A DNA stretch of 64,000 bases from an uncultured Coriobacteriaceae bacterium. GTDB lineage: Bacteria > Actinomycetota > Coriobacteriia > Coriobacteriales > Atopobiaceae. The stretch covers positions 1 through 64,000 of the forward strand of contig CADAQM010000014.1 of assembly GCA_902790135.1 (NCBI GenBank), in the 5' to 3' direction. The notes below the pieces were generated by a model. The model made no database searches. It was not told the DNA's origin and worked only from the letters and a program-made list of their open reading frames with translations. This document shows positions 28,626 to 36,867 of the stretch, piece by piece (within the stretch, counting starts at the first letter, position 1; each line of letters begins with the position of its first letter). The translations under genes and the position numbers were made by a program.

Positions 28626-29783
28626 ATGATATACAGTCTTTCGAATGATACATGGGGCGATGAGGAAATCAGGGCAGCACATGAGGTCATAGACTCTCGC
28701 TTTTTTACTATGGGTAAACGCGTAAGCGAGTACGAGAGGGAGTTTGCGAAAAAGTTTGGCTCAAAGCATGCTGTGATGTCCAATTCCGGATCATCAGCAA
28801 ATCTGCTCAACATGGCGGCGCTCGTCTACTCGGGCAGGATGCATGTGGGGGACGAGGTCCTCGTGACGGCCGTTTCTTGGAGTACGACATATTTTCCCAT
28901 TGTACAGATGGGCCTCAGGCCGAGGCTCGTCGACATCGAGCTGGGGACTCTCAATGTGGACATCGCGCAGCTTGAGGCAGCGCTCACCCCAAGGACCAAG
29001 GCGGTTATGGCAGTCAATCTGTTGGGCAATCCGAATAGGTTCGACTCGCTGCTTGAGTTCTGCGAACGGCACCATCTGATACTTATCGAGGACAACTGCG
29101 AGTCCATGGGAGCAACTTACGACGGCAAGGCAGCCGGGACGTTTGGTGTCCTAAGTTCCTTCTCGACGTACTACTCGCATCACCTCTGCACCATGGAAGG
29201 CGGAATGAGCCTGACCGATGATGACGAGATGTACGAGTACCTGCTCTGTATTCGCTCGCATGGGTGGACGAGACATCTTCCCGAAAACGCCTCGATACAC
29301 TCGAAAAGCGACGATCCCTTTTACGAGAGCTTCAACTTCATCATGCCCGGGTTTAATGTTCGCCCGCTCGAAATAGAGGCAGCCATCGGTCTCGAGCAGC
29401 TTAAGAAGCTTGACGGTTTCGTAGCCCAGCGCAGGGAGAATGCTCGATATTTCCTAGAAAGCGTTGCGGCGCTTGGCCTCATCACTCAGGAAGAGGTCGG
29501 CCAGTCTTCTTGGTTCGGGTTCTCAATCGTCCTCCCCGAAAGGATGGACGGGCAAAGGGATCGCTTCACGAGCGCACTGCGTGACAGCGAAATCGAGGTC
29601 CGCCCCATTGTGGCGGGCAACTTTGCGCAACAGAAGGCCATGAAATTCATGCACGGCAGTGTTTGTGGGCCGCTGCATAACGCAGACTACGTGCATCGGA
29701 ACGGATTCTTTGTGGGGAATCACTCTGTCGAAATGAGCCGGTGTATTGACCTGCTATGCGAGACACTCAAGTCAGTGCTGTAG
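28626..29783 (+). CDS. DegT/DnrJ-fold PLP enzyme with active-site His: ColD/RfbH-type sugar 3-dehydratase
   Basis: 385 residues. The aspartate-aminotransferase fold is shown by NSGSSANLL near 53-61 (PLP phosphate), IEDNCESMG near 154 (Asp156 to the PLP ring) and STYYSHHLCTMEGG at 180-193. The Schiff-base Lys of sugar aminotransferases is replaced by His186 (SHHLCTMEGG), as in ColD (His188 of a 388-residue protein) and RfbH/E1. Such enzymes do not transaminate a sugar but remove its C3 hydroxyl. Downstream of gmd, the natural substrate would be GDP-4-keto-6-deoxymannose. No FeS cysteine cluster of the E1 type is evident. AGGAG precedes ATG 28626; an upstream in-frame start at 28491 lies inside fcl. 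Confidence 0.83.
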   Translation: MIYSLSNDTWGDEEIRAAHEVIDSRFFTMGKRVSEYEREFAKKFGSKHAVMSNSGSSANLLNMAALVYSGRMHVGDEVLVTAVSWSTTYFPIVQMGLRPRLVDIELGTLNVDIAQLEAALTPRTKAVMAVNLLGNPNRFDSLLEFCERHHLILIEDNCESMGATYDGKAAGTFGVLSSFSTYYSHHLCTMEGGMSLTDDDEMYEYLLCIRSHGWTRHLPENASIHSKSDDPFYESFNFIMPGFNVRPLEIEAAIGLEQLKKLDGFVAQRRENARYFLESVAALGLITQEEVGQSSWFGFSIVLPERMDGQRDRFTSALRDSEIEVRPIVAGNFAQQKAMKFMHGSVCGPLHNADYVHRNGFFVGNHSVEMSRCIDLLCETLKSVL

Positions 29784-29807
29784 AGAGAGGTTCCCAAAGT
29801 CCATGGG

Positions 29808-32800
29808 ATGTTAGTGAAACTGGATGAGCAGATGCCCGATAGGCTCTTATACGATAAGTGGATACGTGCCCTTGATGGATCGGTGGAACCTTGGGAAGCC
29901 GTCGAGCTGGCTCAGCCCGATGCTCGTGAGGATGCTTTTGCTGGTGACCTTCGCTTTGGCACGGGTGGGATACGCTGCCTCATGGGAATCGGTCCCAACC
30001 GCATGAATCGACTCACGATCGGTAAGGCTGCGCAGGGGCTGGCCAACTGGCTCAATGACCTTCCCGGGCACAAGACGGTCGCCATTGGCTATGACACGCG
30101 TTTCCACAGCCGTGAGTTTGCCGAAACGACGGCATGCGTGCTTGCGTCCAGCGGAATCAAGGCGCTCATCTTCTCGTCCCCGCAGCCCACGCCGGTGCTC
30201 GACTTTGCAACCAGAAGATTGGGCTGCAGCGTTGGCGTGGTAATAACGGCATCCCACAACCCCAGGGAGTACAACGGCTTTAAGGTATATGGTCCAGATG
30301 GGGTGCAGGCGATCGATGGCATGGCTCGCGCTATACAGGCGCGGATCGAGGAAATCGACCCCTTCGAAGACGTCAAGTTCATGGACTTCTCGTCAGCCCA
30401 GGAAAGGGGCCTGATCTCCTATGTCGATGACAAGCTCCTTCTAGAATACCGTGAGTCAGTGCTCGGCTGCCGGCTTGGGGTCGACTGCTCGAACCTATCC
30501 GTCGTCTACTCCCCTTTGGATGGGACCGGGCTGGTACATGCGAGAGCGATGTTGGAGAGCCTCGGCGTTGCGTATTCGCTCGTCGAAGAGCAAGCTGGCA
30601 TGGACAGCAGCTTTAGCAGCTGCCCCAAGCCCAACCCCGAGAATCCCGATGCGATGGCGATGGGCATGACCCAGATGGTCGACAGGGGAGCAGACCTCTT
30701 TCTGGCAACCGACCCCGATGCGGATCGCGTTGGCGTGGCATGCCTAGATGAGGGCAGGCCTCGCTTGCTGACGGGTAACGAGGTCGGGATTCTGTTGCTG
30801 GATTGGATATGCAGGCACCGCAATGCAGGAGAGGGGAATGCCGTCGCAGTGACCACGGTGGTATCCGCCCCTCTGGCAGACGACATCTGCAGGTGCAACG
30901 ACGTCGAGCTGAGGCGAGTCCTCACGGGCTTCAAATACGTCGGTGAGCAGATCGGACGCATCGAGTCCGCAGGGGATGAGTTCCTCTTCGGTCTCGAGGA
31001 GTCCGACGGCTACCTGCGGGGCACGTACGCCCGCGACAAGGATGGTATCAACGCGCTCATGCTCGTATGTGAGATTGCCGCCTACTACAAGATGCGTGGG
31101 CAGACCCTTGCGGAGGCGTTGGAGTCGCTCTATGCACGATATGGCTATTCGCTTGGGAGACAGATTTCCTTTGAGCTGCCCGGCTCCGACGGGAAGGCTT
31201 CGGTTGGCAGGTTGATGCGGCGCCTTCGCGAGACCCCGCCTCGCAGCATCGCCGGTAGGGAGATAACGGACACGGTGGATTACCTCTCTGGTGTGCCGAT
31301 ACCCGTCGTGGGCAGGCCAAGGGACGAGCGCCTCCCTCCCTCCAACGTGGTCGAATGGCGCCTGGAGGATGGCTCGCGCGTGATCGCGCGGCCGTCTGGC
31401 ACCGAGCCAAAGCTCAAGGTGTACGTCTTCGCAAATGGACCGTCACGGGACTCCGCCGAGTCGCTTCTGAGGACGATGGTCTCCGAGGTGCGGACGTTTC
31501 TGGATCAGAAGGAACTCGAGAAGAATGAGGGAGGAACCATGACACACGTTGTGCTCCTTTCGGGTGGCTCTGGCGCCCGTCTCTGGCCGCTTTCCAACTC
31601 CGCCCGCTCAAAGCAGTTCCTAAAGGTGCTGCGCGACGAGGCGGGAAACCACGTCTCCATGGTGCAGCGCGTCTTCGGGCAGATCGCCGCAGTTGACGAG
31701 GACCTTGACGTTACGATTGCCACAAGCGCCGTGCAGTCAGGCGCGCTCTCCCTGCAGGTGGGAGGACGCTTCGAGCTTGCAGCAGAGCCCGAAAGACGTG
31801 ACACGGCGCCAGCCATCATGCTTGCATGTGCCCACCTTTCCATGGTGCAAGGCGCGTCAGACAATGACCCCGTGGTAGTCATGCCTATCGATACGTATGC
31901 CGACCAGGAATACTACGACAGGATTCCCGCCGTGGCCGATGCCGTGCTCGCTGGCGTCTCGGACCTCGTGCTGCTCGGGGTCACGCCCACCTACCCGTCC
32001 GAGAAGTACGGCTATATATTGCCGGCCTCCACCGAAGGCGACGTCTGGCCAGTTGCGACTTTTCGCGAGAAGCCAGACGTAAAGACTGCCGAGGGCTACA
32101 TAGAACAAGGCGGTCTTTGGAACTGTGGGGTCTTCGGCTTCCGCTTGGGATGGTTGAGGAAGCTCTCCAACGGCTACTACAATGCGGAAAGCTACAATGA
32201 CATGCTCGCGCACTATGGCGAGCTGCCGAAGAACAGCTTTGACTACGAGGTTGTAGAGAAGGCCCAGAGCATCTCCGTTGTTCCCTACTCGGGTACGTGG
32301 AAGGACCTGGGGACGTGGAACACGCTTGCAGAGGAGATGGCTGAGCCATACTCGGGATCCGTCTGGGTGGACGAGGCAACGACGTCCAACGTTCACGTCA
32401 TCAATGAGACCAGGCTGCCTATGGTTGTCGCGGGTGTATCGGATGCCGTGGTCGTGGCAACCGCAGACGGCATTCTGGTTACCGGAAAGGATGCGAGTTC
32501 TCACATTAAGGTACTTGTCGAAGAGGCTTCCAATGACAGGCCCATGTACGAACGTCGCGAATGGGGCGAATACCGGGTGGTTGATGCCGGCGATTACGAT
32601 GATGGCAATCATACGCTCACTAAGGAGCTTGTTCTGAATTCTGGCAGACAGTTATCCTATCAGCGGCACCACCATAGGGCCGAGGTATGGACTATCGCGA
32701 GTGGCATTGGCGAGGTCGTGCTTGACGGAGAGGTGATTCCTGTAGAAGCTGGTGATTCTGTTCGCATTGACCCCATGCAGATGCATGCAGCGAGGGCTAT

Positions 32801-32885
32801 AACTGAGCTTCATATCATAGCGGTGCAGGTCGGATGGCCTCTCGTCGAGGAGGACATTGAGCGCTTTGGTTTCTATTGGGAGTAG
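29808..32885 (+). CDS. Fused phosphohexomutase (PMM/PGM) and mannose-1-phosphate guanylyltransferase / PMI-like cupin
   Basis: 1025 residues. Residues 1-577 are a full-length PgcA-like alpha-D-phosphohexomutase: TASHNP with the phosphoserine at 149, DPDADR for Mg, GLEESDGYLRG for sugar, RPSGTEPK for phosphate. Residues 578-1025 are a type II ManC: LLSGGSGARLWPLS (GTP site), FREKPD, and a C-terminal cupin with YQRHHHRAEVW (metal-binding His). Together they catalyse mannose-6-phosphate to mannose-1-phosphate to GDP-mannose, feeding gmd upstream. The two enzymes are normally separate. An excellent internal ribosome binding site and ATG at 31539 suggest a free ManC can also be made. The start at 29808 has no close site; a GAGAGAGG is 18 nt away, so it may be weakly translated or start at ATG 29832. 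Confidence 0.9.
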   Translation: MLVKLDEQMPDRLLYDKWIRALDGSVEPWEAVELAQPDAREDAFAGDLRFGTGGIRCLMGIGPNRMNRLTIGKAAQGLANWLNDLPGHKTVAIGYDTRFHSREFAETTACVLASSGIKALIFSSPQPTPVLDFATRRLGCSVGVVITASHNPREYNGFKVYGPDGVQAIDGMARAIQARIEEIDPFEDVKFMDFSSAQERGLISYVDDKLLLEYRESVLGCRLGVDCSNLSVVYSPLDGTGLVHARAMLESLGVAYSLVEEQAGMDSSFSSCPKPNPENPDAMAMGMTQMVDRGADLFLATDPDADRVGVACLDEGRPRLLTGNEVGILLLDWICRHRNAGEGNAVAVTTVVSAPLADDICRCNDVELRRVLTGFKYVGEQIGRIESAGDEFLFGLEESDGYLRGTYARDKDGINALMLVCEIAAYYKMRGQTLAEALESLYARYGYSLGRQISFELPGSDGKASVGRLMRRLRETPPRSIAGREITDTVDYLSGVPIPVVGRPRDERLPPSNVVEWRLEDGSRVIARPSGTEPKLKVYVFANGPSRDSAESLLRTMVSEVRTFLDQKELEKNEGGTMTHVVLLSGGSGARLWPLSNSARSKQFLKVLRDEAGNHVSMVQRVFGQIAAVDEDLDVTIATSAVQSGALSLQVGGRFELAAEPERRDTAPAIMLACAHLSMVQGASDNDPVVVMPIDTYADQEYYDRIPAVADAVLAGVSDLVLLGVTPTYPSEKYGYILPASTEGDVWPVATFREKPDVKTAEGYIEQGGLWNCGVFGFRLGWLRKLSNGYYNAESYNDMLAHYGELPKNSFDYEVVEKAQSISVVPYSGTWKDLGTWNTLAEEMAEPYSGSVWVDEATTSNVHVINETRLPMVVAGVSDAVVVATADGILVTGKDASSHIKVLVEEASNDRPMYERREWGEYRVVDAGDYDDGNHTLTKELVLNSGRQLSYQRHHHRAEVWTIASGIGEVVLDGEVIPVEAGDSVRIDPMQMHAARAITELHIIAVQVGWPLVEEDIERFGFYWE
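31528..31541 (+). promoter_or_regulatory. Internal Shine-Dalgarno and ATG for a separate ManC
   Basis: GGGAGG at 31529-31534, 4 nt before the in-frame ATG 31539-31541 that begins the ManC half (MTHVVLLSGG). This is a better initiation site than the one of the fusion itself. Confidence 0.7.
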
Positions 32886-33380
32886 TCCATCACATACTTG
32901 CCCAGAGGCTGGCCGGTGTAGGCCTGCTTGGGACTAGAAAAAGCAAGGGCGTAAGGGAACGGCAATGCACGGGCATGTGCCATACAGTGACTCTGGCTGG
33001 CGGTGGCGCAAAGCCAAGTCTCCATGAGCATGTCCCATACTTTGTGCCCAACAACCGGTTTGACGTCAGCGTAATATTGGGTTCGGATAAGGAAAGCGAT
33101 GGCGCCGCCAGATTTGACCGCTGCGCACGCGAGTCTTACACACAGGTGGTTCCAATCGAGCACATGGGGGATGATTTTCTACAGCAGCTGCGCTTTTCAC
33201 CGGGGAACGAGGAGACGCGTAGCCTGTCGCGCTTGAAAGATGCGCGCAGACGTTCTTTGCCACTACGTGATGCTGTGCCAAAGCCCGTAATTTTAATCTA
33301 ACTATGCGAGAATAAGCGGTACGCTATCAACCTACGTTATGCGGGCGTGAACTCGCGCTCCAGCCGTGAAGGAAGAATAC
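32886..33380. other. Intergenic region with a possible gene remnant
   Basis: A plus-strand frame from about 32876 to 33301 reads protein-like in its second half (for example FDVSVILGSDKE and MGDDFLQQLRFSPGNEET), but it has no ribosome binding site, overlaps the preceding stop and matches no family I know. It may be a decayed gene. The promoter for the gene at 33381 is not clear. Confidence 0.35.
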
Positions 33381-34295
33381 ATGCCTATGATTCCATTAAA
33401 TGAGATATATCCCTTGCGTCGTCTGCACTATGCCTTGAACTACGAGATACCCTTGAAGCTCCTTGGCGAGGAACGGACGGAGCGCAAGAGGTTCAAGGAC
33501 ACCTTTGGCTTCGAACCCAACCTGGAGAATCCCCAGACGCTCAACGAGAAGATCATTTGGCTTAAACTCCATGACCACAGGGATCTGTGCACTCTGGTTG
33601 CCGACAAGTATCGGGTGCGCGACTATTGGGCAGAGAACTTTGGTCCGGAACACCTAATCCCCCTCGTGGGCAAGCTTGATAGCTGGAAGGATGTGCGTCG
33701 CGAGGTCTTTCCCGACTACCCCACCATTCTCAAGTGCAACAACGGGGCTGGTACGTGGCATATCGTGCGCGACCCGGATGCCGTTGACTACAAGTGGCTA
33801 CGTAAGCACGCCCGCATCTGGATGAACTTCAACCACTATTACGCGACGCGAGAGTGGCAGTACAAGAACGTCAAGCCCTGCTTGCTCATAGAGAAGCTGC
33901 TTCTGACGCCAGAAGGCAAGGTTCCCGAGGACGTAAAGATCTTCTTCTTCAACGGCGAGTGCGCCTTCATCTACAAGGTCATCAATCGCGAGACCGACAA
34001 CTACCGTGCCTTTTTCTCGCCGGAATGGGAGCTGCTGCCCTTCCAGTTCACCTCAAAGGCAAAGTACAAGGTCATCGACAAGCCCATCACCGAGCCTCGC
34101 CCCCAGCGGCTTGACGACATGATCGCCATAGGGTCCGAGATCGCCAAGAATTTCAAGAGCGTGCGCGTGGACTTCTACGACATGGGCGAGGAGTTCTATT
34201 ATGGCGAGATCACCCTCTGCCATGGGGGTGGCTATAACTCCTTCTTCCCCCCGGAGTACGAGGAGAAGTACGCGAAGATGCTCAAGATCGATTAG
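33381..34295 (+). CDS. TupA-like ATP-grasp family protein
   Basis: 304 residues. The family's landmarks are present: NPQTLNEKIIWLKLHD near 50, DKYRVRDYW near 73, PTILKCNNGAGT near 115, LLIEKLL near 155, EDVKIFFFNG near 168 and VRVDFYD near 252, followed by EITLCHGGGYNSFFP. TupA itself is tied to teichuronopeptide synthesis, and family members are common in capsule loci. By fold it would use ATP to join an amino-acid or other carboxylate to an amine or hydroxyl on the glycan (inference). ATG 33381 has GAAGGAA 6 nt upstream and is preferred to the in-frame GTG 33366. Confidence 0.85.
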   Translation: MPMIPLNEIYPLRRLHYALNYEIPLKLLGEERTERKRFKDTFGFEPNLENPQTLNEKIIWLKLHDHRDLCTLVADKYRVRDYWAENFGPEHLIPLVGKLDSWKDVRREVFPDYPTILKCNNGAGTWHIVRDPDAVDYKWLRKHARIWMNFNHYYATREWQYKNVKPCLLIEKLLLTPEGKVPEDVKIFFFNGECAFIYKVINRETDNYRAFFSPEWELLPFQFTSKAKYKVIDKPITEPRPQRLDDMIAIGSEIAKNFKSVRVDFYDMGEEFYYGEITLCHGGGYNSFFPPEYEEKYAKMLKID

Positions 34296-34332
34296 GGCTT
34301 GTGGGCGTGAGGGAGAGCCGAGGAGCGATCCC

Positions 34333-35526
34333 TCACGCCCGGCCCAAGAGCTTGCGGAGGAGTTGGACGGGGCGGGTGTCGTACACGAGGTCTATGAGGT
34401 AGTACGTCCCCATCTGGCGGATGCAATAGCGCTTGATCTTGGCGTAGTCGCCCTCACGGAACATCTTGAGCACCAGGTCACGGTCTGCAGGCTTTGGCTG
34501 GGGCGTGCGGACCGCCTCTCCCGATGCCGAGATGTCCTCAATCGCACAGGCTTCGAGCCTGAGGTTGGCATTATGGACAAGCGTACTTCCCTTGGATGAG
34601 TTGGCAAGTACGGCGGAGATGCCGCATGTGGGGTCAAAGGGACCCCCGTTGGCCGTCAGAAATTCCGGCTTGGTGTTCTCGATGCCCCAGAAGTCTCCCA
34701 AGGAGAGGTCGCCCACGCGTCTAGGGCAGGCGTAGGGGCAGGTGTGGCACGACTCCCTATAGAACTTGGAGTATTGGAAGAGGTACCAGTAGGCCTCCTG
34801 CAGGGCAGTGTTACGCACGGTCTTGCCGTTTGCAAGCTCGTATCTCGGCTTGTATCCGACTCCACGCGACTTGTCACGAAAGGCATAGCCCACAATCTCA
34901 CTGCGATGCTTCTTGGCTAGGTAGGCAAGATAGAGGTTGAGATGGGCGTGGGAGGTGTTGCCATGGCAGAAGATGTCCACGGTGTACAGGCCCTCGTGGT
35001 CGCATCCCAAGTAGCCGTAGAGCCCGGCAATCTGGCAGGGAAGGCCCGCAAATAGGACCCGCCCCCCCTTCTTGAGGGCATCCTCTACCTCGTGGAAGAC
35101 GGGATAGGCCTCGCCAAGGACGTACTTGGAATTCTGCAGGCGTGCCAGGCCCGCCTCATCCCGTACCGCCTCGTGGACGACATGGGCAACGGAGTGCGAA
35201 ACGTGCATGACGGCGCCGTAGACAACGCCGCCCTCGCGCAGGAAGCCACGGGCAACTTCATAGAAGGCACCGCCCGAGGCAGATGTCAGCAGTACCTCAC
35301 GGGACGGCGACTGTGCCGCAAAGACCGCCTCCTGCGTACGAAGCTCTGGGGGGTTGTGCACGGGACAGGTTTTCGTGCATCGCCCGCAGTGAACGCAGGC
35401 ATCGTCATCAATCACCGCGCGAGCAAATCCGTCGGGACGGTCGTCCATCGAGATTGCCGCAACTGGGCAGGCTACTAGGCAAGCTCCGCATCCCGTGCAT
35501 CGGGCGCCATCCACTACCCCGGTCAC
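34333..35526 (-). CDS. FrhB-like iron-sulfur protein (coenzyme F420 hydrogenase/dehydrogenase beta subunit family)
   Basis: 397 residues. The N-terminus is a two-cluster ferredoxin: CTGCGACLVACP and CVHCGRCTKTCP (residues about 10-57). The FrhB-type domain follows, with SASGGAFYEVARGFL, FAGLPCQIAGL near 160, VDIFCHG near 185, HTCPYACPRRVGDLSLGDFWGI near 265-285. Proteins of this family in glycan loci often sit with polysaccharide pyruvyl transferases and are thought to act in redox modification of sugars; the function is not settled. It overlaps capA-like by a GTGA (GTG 35526 on TGA 35525-35523). An ATG at 35541 in frame is also possible but has no ribosome binding site. No CofE/F420 biosynthesis genes are visible. 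Confidence 0.85.
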   Translation of the reverse strand: MTGVVDGARCTGCGACLVACPVAAISMDDRPDGFARAVIDDDACVHCGRCTKTCPVHNPPELRTQEAVFAAQSPSREVLLTSASGGAFYEVARGFLREGGVVYGAVMHVSHSVAHVVHEAVRDEAGLARLQNSKYVLGEAYPVFHEVEDALKKGGRVLFAGLPCQIAGLYGYLGCDHEGLYTVDIFCHGNTSHAHLNLYLAYLAKKHRSEIVGYAFRDKSRGVGYKPRYELANGKTVRNTALQEAYWYLFQYSKFYRESCHTCPYACPRRVGDLSLGDFWGIENTKPEFLTANGGPFDPTCGISAVLANSSKGSTLVHNANLRLEACAIEDISASGEAVRTPQPKPADRDLVLKMFREGDYAKIKRYCIRQMGTYYLIDLVYDTRPVQLLRKLLGRA

Positions 35527-36680
35527 GACTTCGACTTCCATTCGCGAATGACAAGGTCGCTCATAATCTCGTAGTGGGTCTCGCAGGAGAGCCAGTTGTC
35601 CAATATGAGCCAGTCGGTCTTGGTGAAGCGCTTGCCATAGAGATAACGGCTGTAGAGCCTGCCGGTAAGCTTGTCGAGTCCGGCGAAGATGGGGAATCTG
35701 CTATACCAACCAAAGAGACGATCGAGGTAGAACCGGCGACGCTCTTGCAGGCGCTTTTCGTAAAGGTCCTGGAAGTGCTCCTCGTCCTGGATTTCTCTGC
35801 CGCGCTCCTCAAAGGCTTCGAGAACAGCCGAACGCTCCTCGTCGGTTGCAAGGTGAATGGTGTCCTCGGGCTTGATGCGCACATTGAAGTTTACGCTCAG
35901 GCTCTCTTTGCTGATGTCCGCCTCGATGAGCAGACCCGAGAAGCGGAACTCGTTTTTGGTTGGCCGGGCAAAAAAGAAATCCCCCTGGCCATAGACGATG
36001 GTCTTTCCCTTGTAGACCTCGGAGCAGCCGATGCAGTGGGTATGTTGTCCGACCACGAGGTCTGCCCCACAGTCTACAAACTTGCGAAGGGCACGGCGCT
36101 CGTTGGGCAGGGGGTAGCGGTACTCGATCATGCCGCCGTGGTAGAACACGATGAGCTGGTCGCAATGGGTCTTTGCCTCGCGAACCTCGTCAAAGCTGAC
36201 CAAAGGGTCGTAGGGATTGACACCAGCCGTGTGCTCGCCGGCTGCGTTGAACTCGTGCTCGGCGCAGACATAGAAGCCCACGGTGAGGTCGCCGAACGTG
36301 AGATAGAAGGGCTTACGGGCCTCCTCAATGTCTTGGCCCGCTCCGACGCTCGCAATACCATGCTCAGCGAGGACCTGCTTGGTGTGTTCGATGCCTTCGG
36401 CTCCAAGGTTGATGGAGTGGTTGTTGGCTAGCACCATGAGGTCTGGATGGATGGCATCAACGCCTGGCATGCAACGTTCGGGCGTGGTGATGATCGGCCC
36501 GTATTTTGGGATGGCTGAGCCGGCGCCCTCGATGGCCGTCTCGAAGTCGAACACGCGGTAGTCAAAGCTGGCAAGATAGTCCAGCAGCTCACGCCCATAA
36601 AGCGTCTCTGCGTCACCCTGCTCGAAGAGGTCAAAGTTTGCCTTGGTCGGAGCAAAGTCGCCGCCAATAAAAAGTCTCAC
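35523..36680 (-). CDS. CapA family (PGA_cap) metallophosphatase-like protein
   Basis: 385 residues. The calcineurin-like fold of CapA/PgsA is seen: IGGDFAPT at 5-12 (GD metal motif), DFETAI near 45, LANNHSINLG near 84 (NH motif), VFYHGGMIEY near 178 and VGQHTHCIG near 208, then YGQGDFFFARP. There is no signal peptide or transmembrane helix, unlike membrane CapA, so it is probably cytoplasmic. Related proteins act in poly-gamma-glutamate or capsule synthesis. GTG 36680 has AAGGAG 4 nt upstream. The FrhB-like gene is translationally coupled behind it, suggesting a joint modification step. Confidence 0.82.
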   Translation of the reverse strand: MRLFIGGDFAPTKANFDLFEQGDAETLYGRELLDYLASFDYRVFDFETAIEGAGSAIPKYGPIITTPERCMPGVDAIHPDLMVLANNHSINLGAEGIEHTKQVLAEHGIASVGAGQDIEEARKPFYLTFGDLTVGFYVCAEHEFNAAGEHTAGVNPYDPLVSFDEVREAKTHCDQLIVFYHGGMIEYRYPLPNERRALRKFVDCGADLVVGQHTHCIGCSEVYKGKTIVYGQGDFFFARPTKNEFRFSGLLIEADISKESLSVNFNVRIKPEDTIHLATDEERSAVLEAFEERGREIQDEEHFQDLYEKRLQERRRFYLDRLFGWYSRFPIFAGLDKLTGRLYSRYLYGKRFTKTDWLILDNWLSCETHYEIMSDLVIREWKSKS

Positions 36681-36867
36681 GGGACTCCTTCTTCTGTGGG
36701 CTAAAATAATGAGATTGTCATTTTACCCCTGTTCCTCACTGATTGATAGCTCTCTTCCGCCTGTCTGGAGCCTATGGTGACGGGGATAGGCTGGGGGATG
36801 CTGCCAGAAAACCCCTCCTGCTTGGTGTAGAGTGAAACCATACGTGCGATCGAGAGGATTCACTTAG

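Noticed and set aside
35283-36431. 382-codon plus-strand frame
   Set aside because: Antisense to the CapA-like and FrhB-like genes, both of which have clear catalytic or cluster motifs.
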